DNA of 64,000 nucleotides from Nocardioides okcheonensis (GCF_020991065.1 NZ_CP087710.1:992001-1056000), one strand, 5' to 3'; shown: positions 53,860 through 63,195, counted from the stretch's first letter. Notes: generated by a model not told the origin, from the sequence alone. Translations and numbers: made by a program.

Positions 53860-55622
53860 CACTCGACCGGCAGACGCGACGGCGTCCCGCCGCTCGGCCC
53901 GACGCCGTAGCGCCCGAGGACGTAGCCCATGATCCGGGAGAACACGGGGCCGGTGATCGAGCCGCCACCGCCGTCGACCCGCGGGGCGTGGACCACGACG
54001 TAGACGGTGAAGCGGGCGTCGTCGGCTGGCGCGAACCCGCCGAACGACACGGTGGTGGTGCCGTCGTAGACCCCGTCGACGACGCGCTGCGCGGTGCCGG
54101 TCTTGCCGGCCACGAGGTAGCCGGGGACCTGGGCCCCGGGCGCGACGCCGTCCTCCGGGTCGACGACCTTCTCCATCATCTTCGCGGTCGCGCGGGCGGC
54201 CTGCTTGCTGACCACCCGCGTGCGGGTCGCGACGTCGGTGCCGACGGTGACGCCGTCGTCGGTGACGGCGGTGCCGGAGATCAGGCTCGGGGAGACACGG
54301 ACGCCGCCGTTGGCGATCGTGTTGACCGCGGCCGCCATCTGGGCGACGTTCACCGAGAGCGACTGGCCGAAGGCCACGCGGTCCTTGGTCTGGGAGGTCA
54401 TCGCCTCGCCCGGCGTGAGGATGCCGGGCGTCTCGCCGCGGACGCCGAGGTCGGTCTTCTCCCCCAGCCCGAAGCGCTGGAGGTAGTCGACGAGCTGGAC
54501 CGGGGAGAAGGCGTCGGCGGCGAGCACGGTGCCGATGTTGGACGACTTGGCGATGATGCCGGCCAGCGTCAGCCGGATCAGGCCGTGGTCGAACCAGTCG
54601 CCGATCGGGCGGTCCTGGCGCGCCAGGATGCCGGGCACCTTGAACTTCTGCCGCGGGAACGCCTTGCCGGCGTCGATGAGCGAGGCGGCGGTGAGCACCT
54701 TCTCCACCGACCCGGGCTCGTAGGCGTCGTTGAGCGCCCGGGAGCCGAGGTCCTCCTCGTCGGCCGCGGTGGGGTTGTTGGCGTCGAACGTCGGGACGTC
54801 GGCCAGCGCGAGGACCTCGCCGGTGCGGGTGTCCATGACGATCGCGGCGCCGCTCTCCGCGCGGTACTGCTGCACCGCCTCGGCCAGCACCTTCTGGGTG
54901 AACCACTGCAGGTCCCGGTCGATCGTCGTGCGCAGCGGCGTGCCGTTGCGGGGCTCCTTCAGCGTGCTCTCGCGCAGCGGGATGCGGACGCCCTTGCTGG
55001 ACGACGACTGCCAGGTCGCCTCGCCGTCGGTGCCGGCCAGCTGCTGGTCGAAGGTGCGCTCGAAGCCGCCCAGCGGCTCGTCGGTGCCCATGTAGCCGAG
55101 CAGGTTGGCCGCGACGTCGCCGGCCGGGTAGTCCCGGATCGGGTCGTCGTCGAGGCCGATGCCCTTGAAGCCGGCCTCCTCGAGCGCGGCCACGGTGTCG
55201 GTCGCCAGCGTGCTCGGCACGCGCCGGGCGACGTACTCGTAGCGGCTGCCGTCCTTGCGCCCGCGCAGCGCGGTGAGGGTCTTGAAGTAGTCGATGGAGA
55301 GCCGGTCGGAGAGGATCCGCGCGATCTCGGGTGCCTGCTCGGCGGTCAGGCTCGGGTCGGCGAAGACCACCTTGCCCTTGATCGAGTCGGCCAGCGCGAC
55401 GCCGTTGCGGTCGAGGATGTCGCCGCGCTCGGCGACCAGCGGGACCCGGACCGCGCCCTCGGCGGCCGCCATCCGGGCGTACGAGCCGGGGTCCACGCCC
55501 TGCAGCTGGACGAGCCGTGCCCCGAAGAACGAGAGCACCATCGCGATCAGGACGAAGCCGATCCGCAGTCGCAGCATCGGGGCGCCGCGCGAGGCTCCAC
55601 GCCTGGTCCGGGTGCGGGGCAC
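53856..55622 (-). CDS. ftsI: Septal penicillin-binding protein FtsI
   Basis: A 588-residue class B PBP. One membrane helix (LRIGFVLIAMVLSFFGARLVQ) is followed by the dimerisation domain (VPLVAERGDILDRNGVALA) and the transpeptidase domain. Active-site motifs are EPGSVEKVLTAASL (S-x-x-K), KSSNIGTV (S-x-N) and AGKTGTAQRV (K-T-G). GTG 55622; a TAGATT at 55676-55671 could be an internal -10 with a 48-base leader. Confidence 0.95.
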   Translation of the reverse strand: MPRTRTRRGASRGAPMLRLRIGFVLIAMVLSFFGARLVQLQGVDPGSYARMAAAEGAVRVPLVAERGDILDRNGVALADSIKGKVVFADPSLTAEQAPEIARILSDRLSIDYFKTLTALRGRKDGSRYEYVARRVPSTLATDTVAALEEAGFKGIGLDDDPIRDYPAGDVAANLLGYMGTDEPLGGFERTFDQQLAGTDGEATWQSSSSKGVRIPLRESTLKEPRNGTPLRTTIDRDLQWFTQKVLAEAVQQYRAESGAAIVMDTRTGEVLALADVPTFDANNPTAADEEDLGSRALNDAYEPGSVEKVLTAASLIDAGKAFPRQKFKVPGILARQDRPIGDWFDHGLIRLTLAGIIAKSSNIGTVLAADAFSPVQLVDYLQRFGLGEKTDLGVRGETPGILTPGEAMTSQTKDRVAFGQSLSVNVAQMAAAVNTIANGGVRVSPSLISGTAVTDDGVTVGTDVATRTRVVSKQAARATAKMMEKVVDPEDGVAPGAQVPGYLVAGKTGTAQRVVDGVYDGTTTVSFGGFAPADDARFTVYVVVHAPRVDGGGGSITGPVFSRIMGYVLGRYGVGPSGGTPSRLPVEW

Positions 55623-55711
55623 TGGTCCTCCTCTTCTGGGTCCGGCCGGTGTCCGGTGGACCTGTCGGTCAATCTAGGGCTGGCGCGACGCCGTACGAGG
55701 CGGCCGCGCCG

Positions 55712-56281
55712 TCAGCGGTTGGGCTTTGTGCCCCGCCCGGAGCGCCCGCCCGTCGCGGCCGCGGCCTCCGGGGCCGAGGCCTCGGGCGCCGCAGCCGGCG
55801 GCGGGACCGTCACGACGGTGGTCGGCGGGGCCAGCACGGCGGGCATCCGCGGGGCCGGCGGGAGGAGCTGGACCGCGTCCTCGCGGGTGGCCGGGGTGCG
55901 CACGCCGCTGGTCTTGCCGGTCCGCAGGTCGAGGAACACGGGAGCGGCCGGGATGACCATGCCCATCTGCTGTGCCTGCGTCGCGACCCGCTGCGGGTCA
56001 CGGAGGTCGTCGAGCTCCATGCGCAGCGTCTGCTCCCGCGCGGCGAGGGCGTCGGCCTGGTCCTCGAGGTTCGCGGCCGAGAACGACGCCTGCTGCATGG
56101 AGGTGTTGAAGAGGAGGAGCCCGACGATGCCCCCCACCAGCACCAGGCTGACGAGCGTCACGAACGGCACCCGCGGCGCGCGGGTGCGCACGCGCGGCAC
56201 GACGGTGAGCCGGGCCCGGTCGACCGCCTCCTGGGCGATCCGGGTGACGCGGGTGCGTGGCTGCGGGGCGGGGCTGCTCAT
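55712..56281 (-). CDS. ftsL: FtsL-like division protein
   Basis: A 189-residue bitopic protein in the ftsL position between rsmH and ftsI. The cytoplasmic Arg-rich tail (1-38) is followed by one helix ([19 protein letters not shown]), a leucine-zipper-like coiled coil ([19 protein letters not shown]) and a Pro/Ala-rich C-terminus (about 125-189). Sequence identity in this family is low, so the call rests on position and topology. It overlaps rsmH by four bases. Confidence 0.85.
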   Translation of the reverse strand: MSSPAPQPRTRVTRIAQEAVDRARLTVVPRVRTRAPRVPFVTLVSLVLVGGIVGLLLFNTSMQQASFSAANLEDQADALAAREQTLRMELDDLRDPQRVATQAQQMGMVIPAAPVFLDLRTGKTSGVRTPATREDAVQLLPPAPRMPAVLAPPTTVVTVPPPAAAPEASAPEAAAATGGRSGRGTKPNR

Positions 56282-57258
56282 CGGGCGACTCCAGGGGGAA
56301 GGTGGCGTGAGGCGGGCAGGACGCGTTCGACGGCGCGCAGGCGGACGGAGGCGGCGCGGGGGTTCTCGGCGATCTCGTGCTCGTCGGCCTGCTCGGCGCC
56401 GCGGGTGACCAGGCGCAGGGCGGGCTCGGAGCCCTCGGGCACGAACGGCAGGTCCGGGGGGACGTCGAGGCGGGTGGCGTCGGCGAAGGCCCGCTTGACC
56501 AGCCGGTCCTCCAGCGAGTGGTAGGACTCGACGACGACGCGCCCGCCGACCCCGATGACGTCGAGCGAGGCCGGGATCGCCCGGCGCAGGACGCCCAGCT
56601 CGTCGTTGACGGCCATCCGCAGCGCCTGGAACGTGCGCTTGGCGGGGTGTCCGCCGGTGCGTCGCGCCGGCGCCGGGATGGTGGCGTAGAGCAGCTCGAC
56701 CAGGTCGGCGCTGGTCGTGAACGGCGTGGCCTCGCGCCGGCGCACCACCTCGCGGGCGATCCGGGAGGCGAACTTCTCCTCGCCGTACTCGCGCAGGATG
56801 CGGGTGAGCTCCTGGGCCGTGGCGGTGTTGAGCAGGTCGGCGGCGGTCGCGCCGGTCGTGGGGTCCATCCGCATGTCGAGCGGGGCGTCCTCGGCGTAGG
56901 CGAAGCCACGCTCGCGGACGTCGAGCTGCATGGAGGAGACGCCGAGGTCGAAGAACACGGCGTCGACGTGGTCGAGTCCGAGCCCCGCGACGACCTCCGG
57001 CAGCTCGTCGTAGACCGCGTGGACGGCGGTGAAGCGGTCCCCGAAGGAGGCCAGCCGCTCGCGCGAGAGCCGCAGCGCCTCCGGGTCGCGGTCGATGCCG
57101 ACGACACGCGCCTGCGGGAGCCGCTGGAGGACGGCCTCGCTGTGGCCGCCGAGGCCGAGCGTGCAGTCGACGTAGACCGAGCCGGGGCGCTCGAGCGCGG
57201 GCGCCAGCAGGGCGACGACCCGGTCGAGCAGCACCGGGGCGTGGCGGGGAGTGCTCAC
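56278..57258 (-). CDS. rsmH: 16S rRNA (cytosine(1402)-N(4))-methyltransferase
   Basis: A 326-residue SAM-dependent methyltransferase (MraW). It opens [15 protein letters not shown], then [20 protein letters not shown] (SAM loop), [44 protein letters not shown], and [18 protein letters not shown]. It methylates the 16S rRNA decoding site. GTG 57258, four bases after the small membrane-protein gene. Confidence 0.96.
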   Translation of the reverse strand: MSTPRHAPVLLDRVVALLAPALERPGSVYVDCTLGLGGHSEAVLQRLPQARVVGIDRDPEALRLSRERLASFGDRFTAVHAVYDELPEVVAGLGLDHVDAVFFDLGVSSMQLDVRERGFAYAEDAPLDMRMDPTTGATAADLLNTATAQELTRILREYGEEKFASRIAREVVRRREATPFTTSADLVELLYATIPAPARRTGGHPAKRTFQALRMAVNDELGVLRRAIPASLDVIGVGGRVVVESYHSLEDRLVKRAFADATRLDVPPDLPFVPEGSEPALRLVTRGAEQADEHEIAENPRAASVRLRAVERVLPASRHLPPGVAR

Positions 57259-57262
57259 GACG

Positions 57263-57424
57263 TCAGCCCTGGAGTCCCAGGTGGGTCAGCACGAGCAGCC
57301 CGAGCGCGAGCGCGCTGGCGGTCGCGGCGGAGAAGAGGACGAGCAGGGCGGCCTCGCGCGCCTGGTCGCGCACCCGCAGCGGCGGTGCCGCGCTGGCGCG
57401 TTCCCAGGACTGGGTGCTGCTCAT
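57263..57424 (-). CDS. Small single-helix membrane protein in the dcw cluster, 53 aa
   Basis: ATG 57424 to TGA 57263 encodes 53 residues: a short charged N-terminus ([19 protein letters not shown]) and one hydrophobic helix ([20 protein letters not shown]) ending GLQG. It sits between mraZ and rsmH, four bases before rsmH, so coupling is likely. The same frame stays open further upstream into repetitive leader sequence, which is less likely to be translated. Function unknown; a small divisome or wall-related membrane protein is conceivable. Confidence 0.55.
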   Translation of the reverse strand: MSSTQSWERASAAPPLRVRDQAREAALLVLFSAATASALALGLLVLTHLGLQG

Positions 57425-57548
57425 GGTCTCGACCCCACTCGGTGCTGCTGGTTGGCGGTGCTGGCTGGCTGCGGCTGGCTGCGGCTGGGTGCTGCTGGTT
57501 GGCGGTGCGACTGACACGCCCCGTCGTGTGGCACGGGGTGAGCCGCCG

Positions 57549-57647
57549 CACCAGGTCCCTGCCCGCTCCCCCTGTTGGGGAAGTGCCTTCTGGTGCCGGG
57601 GAAGTGCCCCAGATGGCGCTCAGTGGGAGCGGGCTCGAGACCTGGTG
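57549..57647 (-). repeat. Long hairpin in the mraZ-rsmH leader with internal direct repeats
   Basis: Arms CACCAGGTC...GCCCGCTCCC (57549-57570) and their complement (57625-57647) can pair over 9 plus 10 bases with a small internal loop. The enclosed region holds two copies of GGGGAAGTGCC (57577-57587 and 57598-57608), 21 bases apart. It lies in the 285-base gap (57425-57709) after mraZ and could attenuate or stabilise the downstream dcw message. The rest of the gap is CACCAG-like and CAGCCG-like simple repeats. Confidence 0.65.
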
Positions 57648-57709
57648 ATGCGGTCCTGAGTCGGTGTCGCTGTGCTGGTGTCGGGTGGTGCTGGTGGTGC
57701 TGGTGCCGG

Positions 57710-58138
57710 TCAGATCCCGGGGAAGACCTCGTCGCTGAGCTCGGAGAACTTCTGCTCCTGCTCCTCGGAGTACGTCGCCCAGGCCGTCGGGTCCCAGATC
57801 TCGATCCGGTTCATCGACCCGATGACCACGCACTCCTTGCGGAGCGAGGCGTACTCCCGCAGCGGAGCCGGGATGTTGATCCGGCCCTGCTTGTCCGGCA
57901 CCTCCTGGCTGGCGGCGGCGAACAGCATGCGGACGTAGTCGCGGGTGCTCTTCTGCGTGACCGGCGCCTCGCGGAGCCGGTCGGTGAGCCGGCCGAAGTC
58001 CTCCAGCGACCAGACAGTGAGGCAGCGCTCCTGTCCCCTGGTCACCACGAGTCCCTCCGTCAGCTCGTCCCTGAACTTCGCCGGGAGGAAGAGCCGCCCC
58101 TTCTCGTCGAGCTTGGGCGTGTAGGTGCCGAAGAACAC
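57710..58138 (-). CDS. mraZ: Transcriptional regulator MraZ
   Basis: A 142-residue double SpoVT/AbrB-like protein. Both half-domains are visible: [23 protein letters not shown] and [18 protein letters not shown]. It represses its own dcw promoter in several bacteria. GTG 58138 follows GGGAGGT with six spacer bases and gives the standard length; the upstream in-frame extension covers the promoter and is rejected. Confidence 0.95.
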   Translation of the reverse strand: MFFGTYTPKLDEKGRLFLPAKFRDELTEGLVVTRGQERCLTVWSLEDFGRLTDRLREAPVTQKSTRDYVRMLFAAASQEVPDKQGRINIPAPLREYASLRKECVVIGSMNRIEIWDPTAWATYSEEQEQKFSELSDEVFPGI

Positions 58139-58175
58139 CCGGCACCTCCCCAACCTCGGCGGGCAGTTTCGACCC

Positions 58176-58221
58176 TGTCCCCCACTTCGCCCCACATTAC
58201 TCCACTTCACTCCACCGTCAA
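58176..58221 (-). promoter_or_regulatory. mraZ promoter overlapped by four 10-base direct repeats (putative MraZ boxes)
   Basis: On the minus strand TTGACG (58221-58216) and TAATGT (58199-58194) are spaced by 16 bases. The same stretch contains GTGGAGTGAA, GTGGAGTAAT, GTGGGGCGAA and GTGGGGGACA back to back (58215-58176), period exactly 10. MraZ is known to bind short direct repeats (TGGG-type) with about 10-base period upstream of mraZ, so autoregulation is expected. Confidence 0.75.
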
Positions 58222-58302
58222 CCAGAACGAGCGTGTTGCGAGCGTGAATTTCGGCGGAGGGACGCCCCACGGCCGATCCGGCGCGACCACCGCCCGGGCG
58301 CG

Positions 58303-58340
58303 CCGCTGAGCGTGGATCCGGGCGGATCCACGCTCAGCGG
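58303..58340. repeat. 17-base-pair perfect palindrome between divergent operons
   Basis: CCGCTGAGCGTGGATCC (58303-58319) and its exact complement (58324-58340) flank a four-base loop. It is upstream of both mraZ and moxR, so it is not at the end of either unit. It may be a regulator site or a terminator protecting one promoter from the other. Confidence 0.7.
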
Positions 58341-58503
58341 GGCCGGGTGGAGCGCCGGTGGGGGACGTACGGCGCCGGCGGTGGGGGAAAGTGGGGAGGA
58401 AGGTGGTGGAGCGGCGTGGGGACGCGGGGCGCGGCCTGCGCATCGCAGCGAACGGGTCCGGTCACGGGCCCGGCCGAGGGGCGGCGTCCGCATGCTGTGG
58501 ACG

Positions 58504-58527
58504 GGTATGTTGCGCGCACCACATACC
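58504..58527 (+). promoter_or_regulatory. Inverted repeat before moxR
   Basis: GGTATGT (58504-58510) and ACATACC (58521-58527) form a 7-base inverted repeat with a 10-base spacer, 33 bases before the moxR GTG. Centre-to-centre spacing of 17 bases fits a dimeric repressor operator. Confidence 0.4.
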
Positions 58528-58560
58528 GTGGGTGGGGACCGAAAGAGGGGACGGCACGAC

Positions 58561-59568
58561 GTGACGACTGGGGCAACCGGACAGGCACCCGACCTGGACA
58601 CCGTCCGCCGGGTGACCGGCGCCGTCCGGCACAACATCGAGCAGGTCATCGCAGGCAAGCCGGACGTGGTCAACGCCGCGCTCGTCGTGCTCCTGGCCGA
58701 GGGTCACCTGCTCATCGAGGACGTCCCGGGCGTCGGCAAGACCCAGCTGAGCAAGGCGCTGGCGCGCAGCATCGACTGCTCGGTCCGGCGCATCCAGTTC
58801 ACGCCCGACCTGCTGCCGTCCGACGTCACCGGCGTCTCGGTGTTCAACCAGGACACCCGCGAGTTCGAGTTCCGCCCCGGCGGCGTCTTCGCCAACATCG
58901 TGGTCGGTGACGAGATCAACCGCGCCTCCCCCAAGACGCAGTCCGCGCTGCTGGAGTGCATGGAGGAGCGCCAGGTCACCGTCGACAACGCGACCTACCA
59001 GCTCGAGAAGCCGTTCATGGTCATCGCGACCCAGAACCCGATCGAGATGGAGGGCACCTACGCCCTGCCGGAGGCCCAGCGCGACCGCTTCATGGCGCGC
59101 GTCTCCGTCGGCTACCCGGTCGAGTCCGCCGAGATCGCGATGCTCGAGGGCCACACCTCGCACAACCCGCTCGACGACCTCGAGCCGGTGACCGACGCCG
59201 GGGAGATCCGCAAGGTGATCGAGATCGTCGGCCGGGTGCACGTCTCGCCCGCCGTCCACCGCTACGCCGTGGCGCTGACCACCGCGACCCGCACCAGCCC
59301 CGACCTGCACCTCGGTGCGTCCCCGCGCGCGACGCTCCACCTCGTCCGGGCGGCGAAGGCCGTCGCCGCGACCCAGGGCCGCGACTACGTGCTCCCCGAC
59401 GACATCCACGGCATCACCTCGCCCGTGCTCGCGCACCGGCTGCTGCCCAACGTCGAGGCGACGATGAGCGGTCGCACCACCGCGGCGATCCTCTCGGGCC
59501 TCGTCGAGTCGGTGCCGGTGCCGTCTGCGCCCGACGCCACCTCGATCCCCCGCGGCAGCCGTGCGTGA
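58561..59568 (+). CDS. moxR: MoxR-type AAA+ ATPase
   Basis: A 335-residue ATPase. Walker A is EDVPGVGKTQLSKALA, Walker B VVGDEINRASPKTQSALLECM, sensor 1 IATQNPIEMEGTYALPEAQRDRF, and an Arg-finger region follows. MoxR proteins act as chaperones that insert cofactors or activate VWA-domain partners. GTG 58561 follows AGAGGGGAC. It leads the moxR-DUF58-transglutaminase operon, whose members overlap, a recurrent bacterial trio of unclear function. Confidence 0.93.
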   Translation: MTTGATGQAPDLDTVRRVTGAVRHNIEQVIAGKPDVVNAALVVLLAEGHLLIEDVPGVGKTQLSKALARSIDCSVRRIQFTPDLLPSDVTGVSVFNQDTREFEFRPGGVFANIVVGDEINRASPKTQSALLECMEERQVTVDNATYQLEKPFMVIATQNPIEMEGTYALPEAQRDRFMARVSVGYPVESAEIAMLEGHTSHNPLDDLEPVTDAGEIRKVIEIVGRVHVSPAVHRYAVALTTATRTSPDLHLGASPRATLHLVRAAKAVAATQGRDYVLPDDIHGITSPVLAHRLLPNVEATMSGRTTAAILSGLVESVPVPSAPDATSIPRGSRA

Positions 59569-60826
59569 GGCCCTCGCCGCTCTGACCGTCCGCGGACGGG
59601 CGTTCCTCGCCGCCGGGATCACCACCGTCGTGGCCGCCGTCGTCGTGGGCCACTCCTCGATCGTGCGCATCGGCGTGCTGGTCGCGGTGCTGCCGCTGCT
59701 CACCGCGTGGTGGGTCGGGCGCTCGCGCTACCGGCTCGCGCTGGTCCGGACGGTCTCCCCGCAGCTGGTGGTCGCGGGGCAGCCGGCCACGGTCGAGCTC
59801 ACGGTCGCCAACGAGTCCCGCACCCCGACCGGGGTGCTGCTGCTCGAGGAGCGCCTCCCCTACGTCCTCGGCACCCGCCCGCGCTTCGTGCTCGAGGGCC
59901 TCGGCCACGGCTGGCGCCGGCACGCGACCTACCAGGTCCGCTCCGAGCTGCGCGGGCAGTTCGACATCGGGCCGATGACGGTCCGGGTCACCGACCCGTT
60001 CGGGCTCGTCGAGCTCGGCCGGACCTTCCACGCCACCACCCGGCTGACCGTGACCCCGCGGACCATCTCGCTGCCGAGCATCCCGCTCGGGGGCGCCTGG
60101 ACCGGGTCGGGCGACAACCGCCCCCGCGCCTTCGCGACCGGCAGCGCCGAGGACGTGACGGTGCGCGAGTACCGCCGCGGCGACGACCTGCGCCGCGTCC
60201 ACTGGCGCAGCTCGGCCCGCGTCGGCGAGCTGATGGTGCGGCGCGAGGAGCAGCCCTGGCAGTCCCGGGCGACCGTCTTCCTCGACAACCGTGGCACCTC
60301 GCACCGCGGGCAGGGAGCGGCCAGCTCGCTGGAGGGCGCCGTCTCTGCCGCGGCGTCGATCGCGGTGCACCTCACGCACCACGGCTACACCGTCCGGCTC
60401 GTCACCGCGTCGGGCGACAGCCGCGAGACCCAGTGGCACTCCCAGGCGGCAGAGGCCAGCACGATCCCGCTGCTCGAGGCCCTCGCCGTCGTGCAGCTCG
60501 ACCACTCCCCCGCCCCCGACACCCAGTGGCTCGCCGAGCCGGGCCACGGCGGGCTCGTCGTCGGCGTCTTCGGCGGGCTGGCCGAGCACGACCTCCCGTT
60601 CCTGCGACGGCTCCAGCACCACGCGTCGTCCAGCATCGCCGTGGCCCTCGACGTCGACGCCTGGGCGCCGCACCTGCCCGTGCAGCCCGGACCCGGGGCG
60701 GCCTCGCAGCTGACCGCCAGCGGCTGGCGCTCGATCACCATCGGTCCGCGCGACCGGCTCGACACCGCGTGGCAGGAGCTGGGCCTGATGCACAGCCGGG
60801 CGACGGCGGCAGGAGCGACACGATGA
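59561..60826 (+). CDS. DUF58 domain protein
   Basis: A 421-residue protein with two N-terminal membrane helices (about 12-30 and 35-50) and the DUF58 core: GQFDIGPMTVRVTDPFGLV and VREYRRGDDLRRVHWRSSARVGELMVRREE, the hallmark Y-x-x-G-D-x-R-x-I/V-x-W motif. A von Willebrand A-like region follows. DUF58 proteins are the presumed MoxR client. GTG 59561 overlaps moxR by eight bases. Confidence 0.9.
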   Translation: MREALAALTVRGRAFLAAGITTVVAAVVVGHSSIVRIGVLVAVLPLLTAWWVGRSRYRLALVRTVSPQLVVAGQPATVELTVANESRTPTGVLLLEERLPYVLGTRPRFVLEGLGHGWRRHATYQVRSELRGQFDIGPMTVRVTDPFGLVELGRTFHATTRLTVTPRTISLPSIPLGGAWTGSGDNRPRAFATGSAEDVTVREYRRGDDLRRVHWRSSARVGELMVRREEQPWQSRATVFLDNRGTSHRGQGAASSLEGAVSAAASIAVHLTHHGYTVRLVTASGDSRETQWHSQAAEASTIPLLEALAVVQLDHSPAPDTQWLAEPGHGGLVVGVFGGLAEHDLPFLRRLQHHASSSIAVALDVDAWAPHLPVQPGPGAASQLTASGWRSITIGPRDRLDTAWQELGLMHSRATAAGATR

Positions 60827-63195
60827 GGACGCTGACCGGCTCCCCGGCAGGCTGGAGCACCCTCCCGCACCAGCTGCGGGTGTCCCTGGTGGCGGCCCTC
60901 ACCGCCTGGACGACCGTCCTGTCGTGGCGGGTGCTGACGACCGGCTTCGCCGAGGTCGGGTTCCCGTTGCTGTTCATCGGCGTCGTGCTCGCCGGCGGCG
61001 GTGCCGTCGCCCGGTGGAGCCGCGTCCCGGTGGCGGTGGTGGTGCTCGGCCAGCTCGTCGTCGGTGCCCTGCTGGTGCTCGGCACCACGACCGGATCGCC
61101 GCTGCCGACGCCCGGCAACGTCGATGCCTTCCGGGCCGCGCTCGACGGCGCGCTGGAGAGCTCCCGGCAGTACGCCGCGCCGATCCAGCCCGGTGTGCCG
61201 CCGGTCCACCCGCTGCTGCTGATCGGCGGCACGCTCGTCCTCCTGCTCGTCGACGTCCTCGCCTGCACCCTGCGCCGCGCCCCGGTGGCCGGCCTGGTCC
61301 TGCTGGCCGCGTACACGCTCCCCGTGGCGGTCACCGGCGAGGCCGTCTCGTGGTGGCTCTTCGCCGTCGTCGCGGCGCTCTTCCTCACCCTGGTGTTCAT
61401 CCAGCACAGCGACCACGTCGCGAGCTGGGGGCGGGCGCCCGACGGCGAGCGCGGCGCGTTCTCGGTGCGCACCGGAGCGATCAGCAACACCGCCGTCGGC
61501 CTCGGCACCACCGCCATCGCCCTCGCCGTGCTGGTCCCGGTCGTGGTGCCGACGATGAGCGTCTCCGTCTTCGACGGCAACGGACCGGGCACCCGTGAGG
61601 TGCAGGTCAAGGACCCGATGATCGACCTGCGGCGCAACCTGAGCCAGGGCCGCGACGTCCCGCTGCTGTGGGTGACCACCTCCGGGCCGCGCCCCAGCTA
61701 CCTCCGCATGTCGGTGCTCACCCGCTTCAACGGCGAGGCCTGGACGTCGGGCGACCGGGAGATCCCGCCGACGCAGACCGCGACCGGGACGCTCCCCCCG
61801 CTCGACGGGGTGGCGGTGTCGGTGCCGCGCAAGGAGTTCAAGTACGACGTCCGGATCGGCCCCGACTTCCGGTCGACCTGGCTGCCCACGACCGACCAGG
61901 TGACCCGCATCTCCGCCGGCAACGACTGGCGCTACGACCTCAGCACCCGCGACTTCATCGCCGCGCGCGACGTCACCACGGCGGACTCCAGCTATGACTT
62001 CACCGGTGTGCAGCTCGACTACGACGAGCAGGCGATGAACGCCGCCGTCTCCGGCGCCGGCTCGGTCCAGGGCTTCTACTCCGACGTCCCGCCGACCCTC
62101 AACAACGAGATCCGGCGCCTGGCCGCGACCGTCACCGCAGACGCCCCGACGCGCTTCCAGAAGGCGCAGGCCCTGCAGCAGTGGTTCCGCGAGGACGGCG
62201 GCTTCCGCTACGACAAGGCGCAGGTCGAGTCGGCGGGAGGCGGCGACGCCGACCTGCTGGCGTTCCTCGACGACCGGGTGGGCTACTGCGAGCAGTTCGC
62301 CGCGTCCATGGCGATCATGGCCCGCGTCCTGGGCATCCCGAGCCGGGTGGCGGTCGGCTTCCTGAACCCCGAGCGCGCCACCAACGGCTCGTGGGAGTTC
62401 TCCGCCCACGACCTGCACGCCTGGCCCGAGCTGTACTTCCCGGGCTCCGGCTGGGTGCGCTTCGAGCCGACGCCCCAGGACCGCGCCGGCTCGGTCCCCG
62501 ACTACACCACGGCCGAGTTCGCCCCGGTCACGGAGTCGCCGACCCCCAGCGCGTCGCGGTCGACCGAGCTGCTGCCCGAGCGCGGCGAGACGCCCACCGC
62601 CGACGCCGGCACCGCCGACGAGGAGGGCTCGAGCATCCCGTGGGTGCCGGTCCTCGCCGGCCTCCTCGGCCTGGTCGTGCTCGGCGCGCTCCTGATGAGC
62701 CCGCGGCTGGTGCGGACCGCCCGCCGCCGCCAGCGCCTCGGCGGGGACATCGAGGACCTGTGGCGCGAGCTGCAGGACGTCACCCGCGACCTCGGCCACG
62801 CCTGGCCCAACGGTCGCAGCCCTCGTCGTACGGGCGAGTGGCTCGGCCGCCTGCTCGCCCGACCGGAGCCCGGCAAGGACCGGCCCGACCGTCCGCGCCG
62901 CGGCCGTGACCAGGCACCGGAGGCGGCGCAGGCCCTCGACCGGCTGGTGGCGGCGCTCGAGCGCAGCCGCTACGCCCGCGACCCCGAGTCCTACACCGCC
63001 GACCGGTTCCGGGCGGATGCCGAGCTCGTCGAGGAGTCGCTCGCTGCCGGCGTCACCCCGCGCGAGGCCCGCCGGGCCACCTGGTGGCCCGCCTCGGTCG
63101 TCGGCCTGCGCACGTCGCGGCGCGCGCGGTCGCGCGCGGCTGCCGCCTCCGCGGACCCCCAGTCGGCGCAGACGGTCGACGAGCTGGTCGGCTGA
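60823..63195 (+). CDS. Membrane transglutaminase-like protein (TgpA/DUF3488 type)
   Basis: A 790-residue protein. An N-terminal block of six to seven membrane helices is followed by a large extracytoplasmic domain with a transglutaminase core: catalytic Cys 489 in VGYCEQFAASMA, His 532 in HDLHAWPEL, then YFPGSGWVRFEPTP. A further membrane helix (WVPVLAGLLGLVVLGALLM) and a DUF4129-like cytoplasmic tail close it. The target of the transglutaminase or protease activity is unknown. ATG 60823 overlaps the DUF58 stop (ATGA). Confidence 0.9.
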   Translation: MRTLTGSPAGWSTLPHQLRVSLVAALTAWTTVLSWRVLTTGFAEVGFPLLFIGVVLAGGGAVARWSRVPVAVVVLGQLVVGALLVLGTTTGSPLPTPGNVDAFRAALDGALESSRQYAAPIQPGVPPVHPLLLIGGTLVLLLVDVLACTLRRAPVAGLVLLAAYTLPVAVTGEAVSWWLFAVVAALFLTLVFIQHSDHVASWGRAPDGERGAFSVRTGAISNTAVGLGTTAIALAVLVPVVVPTMSVSVFDGNGPGTREVQVKDPMIDLRRNLSQGRDVPLLWVTTSGPRPSYLRMSVLTRFNGEAWTSGDREIPPTQTATGTLPPLDGVAVSVPRKEFKYDVRIGPDFRSTWLPTTDQVTRISAGNDWRYDLSTRDFIAARDVTTADSSYDFTGVQLDYDEQAMNAAVSGAGSVQGFYSDVPPTLNNEIRRLAATVTADAPTRFQKAQALQQWFREDGGFRYDKAQVESAGGGDADLLAFLDDRVGYCEQFAASMAIMARVLGIPSRVAVGFLNPERATNGSWEFSAHDLHAWPELYFPGSGWVRFEPTPQDRAGSVPDYTTAEFAPVTESPTPSASRSTELLPERGETPTADAGTADEEGSSIPWVPVLAGLLGLVVLGALLMSPRLVRTARRRQRLGGDIEDLWRELQDVTRDLGHAWPNGRSPRRTGEWLGRLLARPEPGKDRPDRPRRGRDQAPEAAQALDRLVAALERSRYARDPESYTADRFRADAELVEESLAAGVTPREARRATWWPASVVGLRTSRRARSRAAAASADPQSAQTVDELVG

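Larger units (their letters stand above)
58139..58560. other. 422-base divergent intergenic region, mraZ / moxR
   Basis: This holds the mraZ promoter with four 10-base repeats (58176-58221), a 17-base-pair palindrome (58303-58340) and a 7-base inverted repeat close to moxR (58504-58527). No further gene was supported; longer open frames here have no family signal and no ribosome binding site. Confidence 0.6.

Noticed and set aside
55671..55676. TAGATT as an ftsI promoter
   Set aside because: A lone -10-like hexamer without a -35 and 48 bases from the start; kept only as a remark under ftsI.
58139..58270. A longer MraZ start upstream of 58138
   Set aside because: The extension would cover the promoter and MraZ repeats; GTG 58138 gives the standard family N-terminus with a good ribosome binding site.
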